This document shows, piece after piece, positions 56,380 to 64,000 of a stretch of DNA of 64,000 nt (position 1 is its first letter; each line of letters starts with the position of its first letter). A program made the translations under genes and the position numbers. The stretch lies in the NCBI GenBank assembly GCA_964236495.1, contig CAXSBR010000001.1, positions 62,001 through 126,000 of the forward strand. Direction: 5' to 3'. The DNA is from CAXSBR01 sp964236495. Lineage in GTDB: Bacteria; Actinomycetota; Actinomycetes; Mycobacteriales; Jatrophihabitantaceae. The notes under the pieces were generated by a model that had not been told where the DNA came from, ran no database searches, and worked only from the letters and a program-made list of their open reading frames with translations.

Positions 56380-58008
56380 ATGCCCAAGATTCTTACCTTC
56401 GACGAGGATGCCCGTCGGGCGATCGAGCGGGGCGTCAACGCCCTGGCCGACACCGTCAAGGTCACGCTCGGCCCGCGCGGTCGCAACGTCGTGCTGTCGA
56501 AGTCCTTCGGCCCGCCCGTCATCACTAACGATGGCGTCACCATCGCCCGCGAGATCGAGCTGGACAACCCGATGGAAAACCTCGGTGCCCAGCTGGTCAA
56601 GTCCGTCGCCACCAAGACCAACGACGTCGCCGGCGACGGCACCACCACTGCTACCGTGCTCGCCCAGGCACTGGTGTCGGCCGGCCTGAAGAACGTCTCC
56701 GCCGGCGCGGCACCCGGCGCGCTCAAGCGTGGCATCGACGCTGCCGTCGAGGCCGTCACCGCTCAGCTCGACAAGTCCGCCATTCCGGTCGAGGGCGAGC
56801 AATCCATCGCCCACGTGGGCACCATCTCCGCCCAGGACCCCGCCATCGGCGCCCTGATCGGTCAGGCGCTGACCAAGATCGGCCAGGACGGCGTCATCAC
56901 CGTCGAGGAGTCCAACGGCCTGGAGACCGAGCTCGAGTTCACCGAGGGGATGCAGTTCGACAAGGGCTATCTCTCGCCGCACTTCATCACCGACGGCGAA
57001 GCCCAGCAGACGGTGCTCGAGAACCCCTACATCCTGATCACTCCGAACAAGATCAGCTCCATCGCCGAGCTGCTGCCGCTGCTGGAGAAGGTCGTCGAGG
57101 CCAAGAAGCCGCTGCTCGTCGTGGCCGAGGACGTCGACGGCGAGGCGCTGTCGACCCTGGTCGTCAACGCCATCCGTAAGACCTTCGACGTCGTCGCGGT
57201 CAAGGCGCCCTACTTCGGTGACCGCCGCAAGGCGTTCCTGCAGGATCTGGCCATCGTGGCCGGTGCGCAGGTAGTCGCGCCCGAGGTCGGGCTCAAGCTC
57301 GACCAGGTCGGCCTCGAGGTGCTCGGCACCCTGGGTCGCGTCGTGGTCACCAAGGACACCACCACGGTGACCCACGGCGGCGGCGACAAGGCCGACGTCG
57401 ACGCACGCATCGCCCAGATCAAGTCCGAGATCGAGACGACGGATTCGGACTGGGACCGGGAGAAGCTGCAGGAGCGGCTGGCCAAGCTCGGTAACGGCGT
57501 CGCGGTCATCAAGGTCGGCGCGGCCACCGAGGTGGAGCTCAAGGAGCGTAAGCACCGTATCGAGGACGCCATCGCGGCCACTCGTGCAGCGGTGGAGGAG
57601 GGCATCATCGCCGGCGGCGGTACAGCGCTGGTGCAGGCGGCGTCGGTGCTTGACGGTGACCTGGGCCTGACCGGCGACGAAGCCACCGGTGTCGCGATCG
57701 TGCGCACCGCGCTGGCCGAGCCGCTGCGCTGGATTGCCTCGAACGCCGGGCTTGAAGGCTATGTCGTGGTGGACAAGGTCCGCGGGTTGACCATCGGCGA
57801 AGGTCTGGACGCCGCCACTGGCGACTACAAGGACCTGGTCTCGGCGGGCATCGTCGATCCGGTCAAGGTCACCAAGGCCGCGCTGCAGAACGCCGCGTCG
57901 ACGGCGTCGGTGGTGCTGTCCACCGAGGTGTCGATCGTGGAGAAGCCTGAAGACGAGTCACCGGCTGCCGCAGGTCACGGCCACGGCGGACACGGCCACT
58001 CCCACTAG
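56380..58008 (+). CDS. groEL: Chaperonin GroEL with His-rich tail
   Basis: A 542-residue 60-kDa chaperonin. The ATP loop GDGTTT is at residues 85-90. The C-terminus GHGHGGHGHSH is histidine-rich like mycobacterial GroEL1, rather than the Gly-Gly-Met tail of housekeeping GroEL. The ATG follows AAAGGAAA. As it sits beside groES it is probably the GroEL1 type; a second groEL elsewhere is likely but not seen. Confidence 0.98.
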   Translation: MPKILTFDEDARRAIERGVNALADTVKVTLGPRGRNVVLSKSFGPPVITNDGVTIAREIELDNPMENLGAQLVKSVATKTNDVAGDGTTTATVLAQALVSAGLKNVSAGAAPGALKRGIDAAVEAVTAQLDKSAIPVEGEQSIAHVGTISAQDPAIGALIGQALTKIGQDGVITVEESNGLETELEFTEGMQFDKGYLSPHFITDGEAQQTVLENPYILITPNKISSIAELLPLLEKVVEAKKPLLVVAEDVDGEALSTLVVNAIRKTFDVVAVKAPYFGDRRKAFLQDLAIVAGAQVVAPEVGLKLDQVGLEVLGTLGRVVVTKDTTTVTHGGGDKADVDARIAQIKSEIETTDSDWDREKLQERLAKLGNGVAVIKVGAATEVELKERKHRIEDAIAATRAAVEEGIIAGGGTALVQAASVLDGDLGLTGDEATGVAIVRTALAEPLRWIASNAGLEGYVVVDKVRGLTIGEGLDAATGDYKDLVSAGIVDPVKVTKAALQNAASTASVVLSTEVSIVEKPEDESPAAAGHGHGGHGHSH

Positions 58009-58044
58009 GGCTGCGCAAAGAAACGCAAACCGCGTCAACACGAG

Positions 58045-58076
58045 CCCCGCTCACCGGCCGACGGTGGGCGGGGTTT
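58045..58076 (+). terminator. groEL terminator
   Basis: An 11-bp stem (58045-58055 with 58063-58073) with one G.T wobble and a 7-base loop, followed by TTTG. It could also serve the convergent DUF2505 gene. Confidence 0.85.
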
Positions 58077-58166
58077 GTGCATGCCGGCCGACAACACGCT
58101 CTCTGTCGCGGAGGGCGACGTATGCCCACCGGCATCAAGGCCGTCGACTGGCTGACGTCGAGCGGT

Positions 58167-58667
58167 TCAGCCGGAGTGCTCGGCCAACCACTGCGCGGCG
58201 GTGCTTTCCTCGGCCGTCATGGCCGCGGTGATGGCCGGTGCCGCAGCCTGTTCGATCTTGCTTCCGAACAGCGGGACGCTCGCTTTCAGTTCGCCGCGAA
58301 GCTGTGCGCGCGCGCCGGCCGCGGTTGGAGATAGCGTCAGTGTTCCGTCGAAGCGGATCGGCGCTCCGGCCACCGTCACTACGACTACGCCCGAGCGCGA
58401 TCCGTCGCCGCTGGCAGCGGCCCAGGTGTCCACCTCGGTGACTTTGAGCCTCTGGCCGACCATCGAGCGGACGAAGTCGGGAAAGCCGTCGGTGGGCAGA
58501 TCGCGCGTGGTGCTGACCACGGTCTGCTCGCCGGTGTCGGCGACGTCCACGGTGTAGTCCAGTGCCCCGGTCGCCTGGCACTTGCGTGCCTGGAAGTCGC
58601 GGTCGAAGGTCATGAGGCTGACGACATCGGGGGCAGCAGCGTAGGAAATCTCGAATTCGATGTTCAT
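58167..58667 (-). CDS. DUF2505 family protein
   Basis: A 166-residue protein of the actinobacterial DUF2505 family, with a predicted SRPBCC/START-like lipid- or ligand-binding fold. The N-terminus MNIEFEISYAAAPDVV and C-terminal AQWLAEHSG fit the family. ATG 58665-58667 has no SD; a -10-like TAGCGT about 11 bases upstream suggests a short leader. No function is known. Confidence 0.8.
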   Translation of the reverse strand: MNIEFEISYAAAPDVVSLMTFDRDFQARKCQATGALDYTVDVADTGEQTVVSTTRDLPTDGFPDFVRSMVGQRLKVTEVDTWAAASGDGSRSGVVVVTVAGAPIRFDGTLTLSPTAAGARAQLRGELKASVPLFGSKIEQAAAPAITAAMTAEESTAAQWLAEHSG

Positions 58668-58794
58668 CTCAGCGCTGACGCTACCCGGGCAGAACGCACA
58701 CCGGCGACGAGCCGGCCGGCGTGCTGACCGCCTGGACGATCGGGTTACGGCGTCCGGACGGGCGCTGCGACCGGCGCGCGCTAGCGCGGGGTTA

Positions 58795-59097
58795 TTACGT
58801 TGCGATGGGAAAGGTGCTACGCCCGGTGGCGATCAGCAACTCGTCGCGCTCGGTCGAGGACAGGCCACCCCAGACGCCGTACGGCTCATGCACCGACAGA
58901 GCCCACCCCAGGCACTCGCGGCGCACCGGGCAGTCACTGCAGATCTGCTTGGCCTGCTCTTCCCGACGCCGGCGCGAACGGCCGCGCTCGTTCTCCGGAT
59001 GGAAGAACACCGAGGCGTCCAGGCCTCGGCAAGCAGCACGGACCTGCCAATCCCAGTTGTCGGACACCGGCATGGGAAGTTTGGCGCCATCGGCCAT
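58795..59097 (-). CDS. WhiB-family iron-sulfur regulator (WhiB3/WhiD-like)
   Basis: A 100-residue regulator. The [4Fe-4S] ligands are Cys23, Cys53, Cys56 and Cys62. The sigma-A contact turn GVWGG is near residues 74-78. WDWQVRAACRG and FFHPENERGR resemble M. tuberculosis WhiB3 and Streptomyces WhiD, and the gene position near groESL matches whiB3. ATG 59095-59097 follows AAAGAGG. It probably responds to redox or nitric oxide. Confidence 0.9.
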   Translation of the reverse strand: MADGAKLPMPVSDNWDWQVRAACRGLDASVFFHPENERGRSRRRREEQAKQICSDCPVRRECLGWALSVHEPYGVWGGLSSTERDELLIATGRSTFPIAT

Positions 59098-59227
59098 GGA
59101 TAAACCTCTTTCGACTCGGAGTGGGGGACTCGCGTGTCAAGAGGTTCGGTACTGCCTGTCCAGCCGGTTCACTTGGAGGTGTTGCATTGTGTAACGATTC
59201 AGTAACGCCCGGCTCAATGGTCAGGGG

Positions 59228-59617
59228 TCAGAGACGACTGAGCGCGTCAGTAAAGCCGCGGGCGTAGTCCCAGCTGACGTACGCCGCAGCCGCCGGCGCG
59301 CACGCAGGTTCGTGCACGTGGACCTGTCCCGAGTTCAGCAGGGTATGCAGGTTGGCGTGCATCAGGTCCCAGCCGAAGTAATGCGGTTCACGGCAGTCGA
59401 CGCACTCGACGACGATGCCCACGATGCCGCGCGGAGCGAGAGATGCAGCAAATTCCGTCAACTCGGCGAGATCGGCGAGGACGTCGTCACGTTCGGTATC
59501 GGTGAGCGGCTCGGTCGGCTCGAGCGCGTCCAACAGCCCGGCCGGATCAGCGGCGTCGCCGACAAACGGATCGCGCGGGCCGGCGTCGAACCCGACCGGC
59601 TCCCGATCTGCGCTCAT
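59228..59617 (-). CDS. DUF5319 family protein
   Basis: A 129-residue conserved actinobacterial protein. DPFVGDAADPA near the N-terminus and VVECVDCREPHYFGWDLM (CVDC) in the middle are family features. The C-x2-C and a nearby His could bind metal. In M. tuberculosis the homologue lies between guaB2 and whiB3, as here. Function is unknown. There is no clear SD before ATG 59615-59617. Confidence 0.82.
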   Translation of the reverse strand: MSADREPVGFDAGPRDPFVGDAADPAGLLDALEPTEPLTDTERDDVLADLAELTEFAASLAPRGIVGIVVECVDCREPHYFGWDLMHANLHTLLNSGQVHVHEPACAPAAAAYVSWDYARGFTDALSRL

Positions 59618-59947
59618 CGCACGCCGACCGGGTTCACTTGCTCGCAGGCGGTCTGTCGCCGCGGGTAGCCACTGCGGGCACAGTATCGGCCATCGTTACG
59701 GCGGACTGGGCGAAGTCGGGGAGACTCCGACAGCGCTCGAGCCGTCCCTCGCAGTCGCTCATTGGCGTGCACGACACCAAGGTAAGCGCTGACAACGCGT
59801 TTGTGCCAGCATCGGCAGGCCATGACTTCGCTCGATGCGGTGCGGATCGGCAACCACGTCGGGCCGTCAATTGTGTGAACGCACGGTTGCGGCTCTAGGT
59901 TCCGGCGTCGTCAGTACGATGAGCCATCCGGCGGCGGAAGGAAGATC
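59618..59947. other. Divergent spacer before guaB
   Basis: This 330-base region separates DUF5319 and guaB. The only supported features are the candidate guaB promoter (59871-59901) and the GGAAGGA ribosome-binding site. Short open frames on both strands show no recognisable protein. Confidence 0.5.
59871..59901 (+). promoter_or_regulatory. Candidate guaB promoter
   Basis: TTGTGT (59871-59876), 19-base spacer, TAGGTT (59896-59901), 46 bases before the guaB start. The spacer is slightly long. Confidence 0.4.
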
Positions 59948-61468
59948 GTGAGCTCCCAGTTCGGTCCAGACAGCGCTTTGCCGGCACCGTTCGCCCGCCT
60001 GGGGCTCACTTTCGATGACGTTCTGCTTCTGCCTGGCGAGACCGACGTCAATCCCAGCGAGGCCGACACCTCCAGCTCGGTCTCGCGCAACATCACCCTG
60101 CGGGTACCGCTGGTGTCGGCGGCCATGGATACCGTCACCGAGTCGCGCCTGGCCATCGCGATGGCGCGTCAGGGCGGCATCGGGGTGTTGCACCGCAACC
60201 TGGCTATCGACGACCAGGCCCAGCAGGTGGATCTGGTCAAGCGATCCGAAGCCGGCATGATCACGCACCCGGTGACGACGACGCCGGACGCGACGCTGGC
60301 CGAGGTGGACGAGCTGTGCGCGCGGTACCGCATCTCCGGGCTTCCCGTGGTGGAGGCCGACGGCCGCCTGATAGGGATCATCACCAATCGAGACCTGCGC
60401 TTCGAGACCGACATGCGACAGCCGGTGCGCGCAGTCATGACGCAGATGCCGCTGATCACCGCCCAGGTCGGGGTGAGCACCGACGATGCGCTGGCGCTGC
60501 TGGCCAAGAACAAGGTGGAGAAACTTCCCCTGGTCGACGGCGACGGGCGCCTGCGCGGGCTGATCACGGTGAAGGACTTCACCAAGAGCGAGCAGTTCCC
60601 CGACGCCACAAAGGATCCGAGCGGGCGGCTGCGGGTGGGCGCTGCTGTGGGCTTCTTCGACGACGCTTGGAAGCGGGCGATGGCGCTGGTGGACGCCGGT
60701 GTCGACATGCTGGTGGTCGACACCGCCAACGGCCATGCCCGCGGCGTCACCGACATGATCCGTCGGCTCAAGGCAGAACCTGCCGCGCGCGACGTCGACA
60801 TCGTGGGAGGCAACGTGGCCACCCGCGCCGGTGCGCAAGCCCTCATCGACGCCGGTGCCGACGGCGTCAAGGTCGGTGTCGGCCCGGGTTCGATCTGCAC
60901 CACCCGGGTCGTGGCCGGTGTCGGTGTGCCGCAGGTGACCGCGATCTACGACGCTGCGCAGGCCTGCCGAGCGGCCGGCGTCCCGGTGATCGGCGACGGC
61001 GGACTGCAGTACTCCGGTGACATCGCAAAGGCCCTGGTCGCCGGTGCGGACACGGTGATGCTGGGCTCGCTGCTGGCCGGCTGCGACGAATCGCCGGGCG
61101 ATCTGGTGTTCATCAACGGCAAGCAGTTCAAGACCTATCGAGGCATGGGCTCCCTCGGTGCCATGCAGTCGCGTGGCCGCGCGAAGTCGTTCTCCAAGGA
61201 CCGCTACTTCCAGGGCGACGTGCAGGCAGACGACAAACTGGTGCCCGAGGGAATCGAGGGCCAGGTGCCCTACCGCGGACCGCTCGCCGCGGTGGCCTAT
61301 CAGCTGGCCGGTGGCCTGCGACAGTCGATGTTCTACGTCGGTGCCTCGACCATTCCCGAGTTGCAGCAACGCGGCCAGTTCGTGCGGATCACCTCGGCCG
61401 GGCTCAAGGAGTCGCACCCGCACGACATCCAGATGACCGTCGAGGCCCCCAACTACAGCGCCGACTGA
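59948..61468 (+). CDS. guaB: Inosine-5'-monophosphate dehydrogenase
   Basis: A 506-residue enzyme that oxidises IMP to XMP, the committed step of GMP synthesis. The catalytic Cys317 is in GPGSICTTRV. FDDVLLLPGETDV is the N-terminal barrel start; two CBS domains lie at about residues 105-225. The flap region RGMGSLGAM is present. GTG 59948 follows GGAAGGA. Confidence 0.98.
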   Translation: MSSQFGPDSALPAPFARLGLTFDDVLLLPGETDVNPSEADTSSSVSRNITLRVPLVSAAMDTVTESRLAIAMARQGGIGVLHRNLAIDDQAQQVDLVKRSEAGMITHPVTTTPDATLAEVDELCARYRISGLPVVEADGRLIGIITNRDLRFETDMRQPVRAVMTQMPLITAQVGVSTDDALALLAKNKVEKLPLVDGDGRLRGLITVKDFTKSEQFPDATKDPSGRLRVGAAVGFFDDAWKRAMALVDAGVDMLVVDTANGHARGVTDMIRRLKAEPAARDVDIVGGNVATRAGAQALIDAGADGVKVGVGPGSICTTRVVAGVGVPQVTAIYDAAQACRAAGVPVIGDGGLQYSGDIAKALVAGADTVMLGSLLAGCDESPGDLVFINGKQFKTYRGMGSLGAMQSRGRAKSFSKDRYFQGDVQADDKLVPEGIEGQVPYRGPLAAVAYQLAGGLRQSMFYVGASTIPELQQRGQFVRITSAGLKESHPHDIQMTVEAPNYSAD

Positions 61469-61469
61469 G

Positions 61470-61538
61470 TAGTCCGGCCGCCCAGGTGTTCCGGGCGACC
61501 AGACAGTCCAGAGAGCCAATAGTCCAAGCGGCCAGGAA
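61470..61538 (+). repeat. Degenerate 16-17-bp repeats between guaB and guaB3
   Basis: A motif like AGTCCnnnCGnCCAG recurs at about 61471, 61488, 61505 and 61521. The copies are diverged; this is weaker than the other repeats. Confidence 0.4.
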
Positions 61539-61582
61539 CTCGGGGGTATTCGGCGCCGCGGGAGTGGGGCAGACTTGCCGAC

Positions 61583-62728
61583 ATGCCTGACACCGTCGAG
61601 ATCGGCCTGGGGCGCACCGTGCGCCGGGCGTACCGCCTGGCCGACGTGGGGCTGGTGCCTACCCGGCGCACCCGTGCGTCGGCGAAGGTGTCGACGGCCT
61701 GGCAGATCGACGCGCACACCTTCGAGCTGCCCTTCGTCGCTGCCCCGTCCGACGCAGTCGTCTCGCCGACAACGGCGGGAACGATCGACGACCTGGGCGG
61801 TCTGGCCGTGCTGGACGGCGAAGGACTGTGGAGCCGCTACGACGATCCCAGCGCCCACCTGGCGTCGGTCGGTGACGATCTCGGGCGTCTGCAGCGTCTT
61901 TATGCCCAGCCACTGCAGCGCGAACTGCTGGTGAAGCGGATCGCCGAGCTACGCGAGCACGGTGCCTGCGTGGCGGTTCGGCTGTCGCCGCAGCACGCCG
62001 CTGAGCTGGCGCCGGGAGTGCTGGCCGCAGGAGTGGACCTGCTCGTCATCCAGGGCACCGTCACCTCCGCCGAGCACGTCATCGGCGACCCGTCCTCCGA
62101 GGGCACCAACAGCGCCCTGAACCTCAAGACGTTCATCGCCTCGCTGGACGTGCCCGTCATCGTCGGCGGCTGCTCCAACTACCAGACCGCATTGCATCTG
62201 ATGCGCACCGGGGCCGCGGGCGTCATCGTCGGCTACGGCGCCCATCCGGGAGCGACGACGCCGCAAGTGTTGGGTATCGACGTTCCGATGGCCACTGCAA
62301 TCGTCGACGCCGCCGCCGCGCGCCGCGACTACCTCGACGAGACCGGTGGCCGCTACGTCCACCTGATCGCCTACGGCGAGACGCGCACCGGCGGCGACAT
62401 CGCCAAGGCGCTGGCCTGCGGAGCCGACGCGGTGATGTTGGGCGCGCCGCTGGCCGCGGCCGTCGATGCTCCCGGCGGTGGGCGGTTCTGGGACTCCACC
62501 GCAGCCCATCCGCGGGTTCCGCGCTCGGCGATCTTCACACCCAGCCCGACCAGCGACGATCTGGAGCAGGTGCTTCTCGGCCCGGCCAGCGACCCCAGCG
62601 GCACGGACAACCTGTTCGGTGCGTTGCGCCGCTCGATGGGCAAGTGCGGCTACTCGTCGGTGAAGGAATTCCAGAAGGCCGAGCTGGTTCTCACCACCAG
62701 CGATCTGCAGACAGACCGCGCGCGGTAA
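61583..62728 (+). CDS. guaB3: GuaB3 family IMP dehydrogenase-related protein
   Basis: A 381-residue actinobacterial paralogue of IMP dehydrogenase, usually encoded after guaB. Barrel motifs such as GRTVRRAYRLADVGLVPTRR, VGGCSNYQTAL and GETRTGGDIAKALACGADAVMLG are present. There are no CBS domains, and the loop that holds the catalytic cysteine in GuaB reads GYGAHPGATTPQV here, with no Cys. It therefore should not act as a normal IMPDH; some GuaB3-type proteins have been described as GMP reductases. Confidence 0.93.
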   Translation: MPDTVEIGLGRTVRRAYRLADVGLVPTRRTRASAKVSTAWQIDAHTFELPFVAAPSDAVVSPTTAGTIDDLGGLAVLDGEGLWSRYDDPSAHLASVGDDLGRLQRLYAQPLQRELLVKRIAELREHGACVAVRLSPQHAAELAPGVLAAGVDLLVIQGTVTSAEHVIGDPSSEGTNSALNLKTFIASLDVPVIVGGCSNYQTALHLMRTGAAGVIVGYGAHPGATTPQVLGIDVPMATAIVDAAAARRDYLDETGGRYVHLIAYGETRTGGDIAKALACGADAVMLGAPLAAAVDAPGGGRFWDSTAAHPRVPRSAIFTPSPTSDDLEQVLLGPASDPSGTDNLFGALRRSMGKCGYSSVKEFQKAELVLTTSDLQTDRAR

Positions 62729-62777
62729 CCGCCGAAGCGCCTCGAGGAGCTTGCAGACTGCCGCCGTTCCCCGATGC

Positions 62778-63851
62778 TCAGAGCCAGTCCTTGCGCTTGA
62801 AGCCGAAATAAAGTCCCAGCACCGACACCAGGATGATCGCGGAGCTGATAACGAACCCCCACCAGTGCCCGAAGCCGGGGTACGGCACGTTCTGGCCGTA
62901 GAAACCGGTCACCGCGGTGGGCACGGCGATGATCGCCGCCCATGACGTCAACTTCTTCATCACGATGTTCATGCGGGTATCAGACAGTGACAGATTCGTC
63001 TCGAACACCGTGGTGACCATGTCGCGGACCGATTCGGTCCACTCCGCTACCCGCAGCACATGGTCGTAGAGGTCCTGGAAGTAGGAGCTGAGCAGTGGGT
63101 CATGCTGCCCGGTGTCATCGGCGTGGCGCATCACTCCACCGACCACCTCGCGCATCGGCAGCACCACCCGTCGCAAGGCGACCAGGGACTTGCGCAGCCG
63201 GAACGAATTGCGCTGCACGTCGCGTGATTGCGGTGTCTCGGCGAACAGATCGTCCTCGAGTGCCTCGATGGCATCGTCGAGTGCTTGCACGGTATCGAAG
63301 TGGGTGTCGACGATGACGTCAAGCAAACCGTGCACGAGTGCGCCAACACCGTGCCGCAGCAATTCCTGGTTGCCCTGCCAGCGGGCGACCACCGGCCTCA
63401 TGTCGAAGGACTCCGAGTCGCGCACCGTGATCACGGCGTTGTCCACGACGAACACCGACACCCGGCCCAGTTCCACCTCCGCGTCGCCTTCGGGCAATTT
63501 CGCGGCGTAGGCGGTGATGAAGGTGTGGTCGGCGTAGCGGGTGTACTTGGGCCGTTCGTGCGGGCTGGTGACGTCTTCGACTGCGTTGGTATCGAGCGAC
63601 AACTCCGTGGCCAGCCGATCGAGGGTGGCTGCGTCAGGACTGATCAAGTCCATCCACACCAGCTGACCCTCGTGGCCCAGCTTTTCGGACAGGGCGTCGA
63701 TGGCAAAGTCCTTTTCGGTGACCTTGCCTTCGTGCCAGACCCGGCACGTCCCGGCGTCGCGCTCGTCCGCGACCCGTTCCCGCTGTTCCTGCTGCCCTGG
63801 CTCGGCGGCGAGCGCCGGCGGCATCGGCCGCACCGTATGTTCGGTCGTCAC
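62778..63851 (-). CDS. corA: CorA-family magnesium/divalent cation transporter
   Basis: A 357-residue CorA-like channel. A large cytoplasmic funnel domain (about 1-290) with the long stalk helix precedes two C-terminal membrane helices. The signature after the first helix reads YGQNVP, where classical CorA has YGMN. Start GTG 63849-63851 lacks an SD. It is convergent with guaB3. The ion could be magnesium, cobalt or nickel, or zinc. Confidence 0.9.
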   Translation of the reverse strand: MTTEHTVRPMPPALAAEPGQQEQRERVADERDAGTCRVWHEGKVTEKDFAIDALSEKLGHEGQLVWMDLISPDAATLDRLATELSLDTNAVEDVTSPHERPKYTRYADHTFITAYAAKLPEGDAEVELGRVSVFVVDNAVITVRDSESFDMRPVVARWQGNQELLRHGVGALVHGLLDVIVDTHFDTVQALDDAIEALEDDLFAETPQSRDVQRNSFRLRKSLVALRRVVLPMREVVGGVMRHADDTGQHDPLLSSYFQDLYDHVLRVAEWTESVRDMVTTVFETNLSLSDTRMNIVMKKLTSWAAIIAVPTAVTGFYGQNVPYPGFGHWWGFVISSAIILVSVLGLYFGFKRKDWL

Positions 63852-63938
63852 TCCGACAGTGTGGCCCTACCGTGCCGCCCTCGTGCAGAGCGCGGCCAGC
63901 CGGCCGGCGTGTTGAGCAGCGGCCGTGCAGCTTGGATG

Positions 63939-64000
63939 TCAGCGAGTCTGCGGAAAGCCCAGGTCCACGCTGGAGGTGCCGGGATCGGGCCAGCGCGACG
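63939..64000 (-). CDS. Possible 3' end of a minus-strand gene
   Basis: The last codons of a frame read PDPGTSSVDLGFPQTR before a TGA at 63939-63941. It looks like a normal protein C-terminus and would lie in tandem with corA. Only 19 codons are inside the window, so the product cannot be named. Confidence 0.25.
   Translation of the reverse strand, partial: SRWPDPGTSSVDLGFPQTR

Noticed and set aside
59867..61858. Long minus-strand open frame opposite guaB
   Set aside because: It is antisense to a clear IMP dehydrogenase, has no protein family features, and is caused by high-GC codon bias. The same applies to long antisense frames opposite tuf, groEL, glmS, fusA and tsaD.

Overview
The window is chromosomal DNA from a high-GC actinobacterium. 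The evidence is the C-minus S4 and type-Z S14 ribosomal proteins, a WhiB regulator, a GroEL with a His-rich tail, GuaB3, DUF2505 and DUF5319 proteins, and many GTG/TTG starts. Two parts, rpoC to rplQ/truA and rplM to guaB3, follow the core gene order known from Mycobacterium and relatives. The right part mirrors the glmS-alr-tsaEB-rimI-tsaD-groESL-whiB3-guaB2-guaB3 neighbourhood of M. tuberculosis. I cannot name the genus.

Layout. 1-3057: 3' part of rpoC, closed by a strong terminator. 3153-11763: an accessory block with a small membrane protein, a polyol uptake and oxidation operon on the minus strand (binding lipoprotein, two permeases, mannitol-type dehydrogenase, zinc dehydrogenase; no ATPase gene), a divergent SorC-type regulator and an APH-fold kinase. 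11852-35868: the str, S10, spc and alpha ribosomal clusters with fusA, tuf, secY, adk, map, infA, rpoA and truA, all on the plus strand. 35888-41423: a second accessory block with a channel-like membrane protein, a small serine hydrolase, a GH43 glycosidase whose signal peptide looks frameshifted, and an ABC-F ATPase. 41600-48468: rplM-rpsI-glmM, a minisatellite region, a sigma factor fused to a membrane anchor and a ricin-type lectin domain, and glmS. 48527-55473: FAD reductase, acpS, nnr, alr and the t6A genes tsaE-tsaB-rimI-tsaD. 55520-58008: groES-groEL under a CIRCE-overlapped promoter, with a tandem array of about 93-bp repeats between them. 58167-63851: DUF2505, whiB, DUF5319, guaB, guaB3 and corA.

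The genes cover transcription (rpoC, rpoA), translation, protein export and N-terminal processing, amino-sugar and D-alanine supply for the wall (glmM, glmS, alr), tRNA t6A modification, chaperonins and guanine nucleotide synthesis. The most unusual signals are not the genes themselves. They are (i) short ORFs that bridge ribosomal-protein gene junctions and end exactly on the next start codon, (ii) small tandem duplications at gene ends and starts, (iii) a recurring 15-bp minisatellite that expands a loop in the ricin domain of the sigma-factor fusion, and (iv) the structured repeat array in the groES-groEL spacer. No tRNA, rRNA, CRISPR array or insertion sequence was seen.
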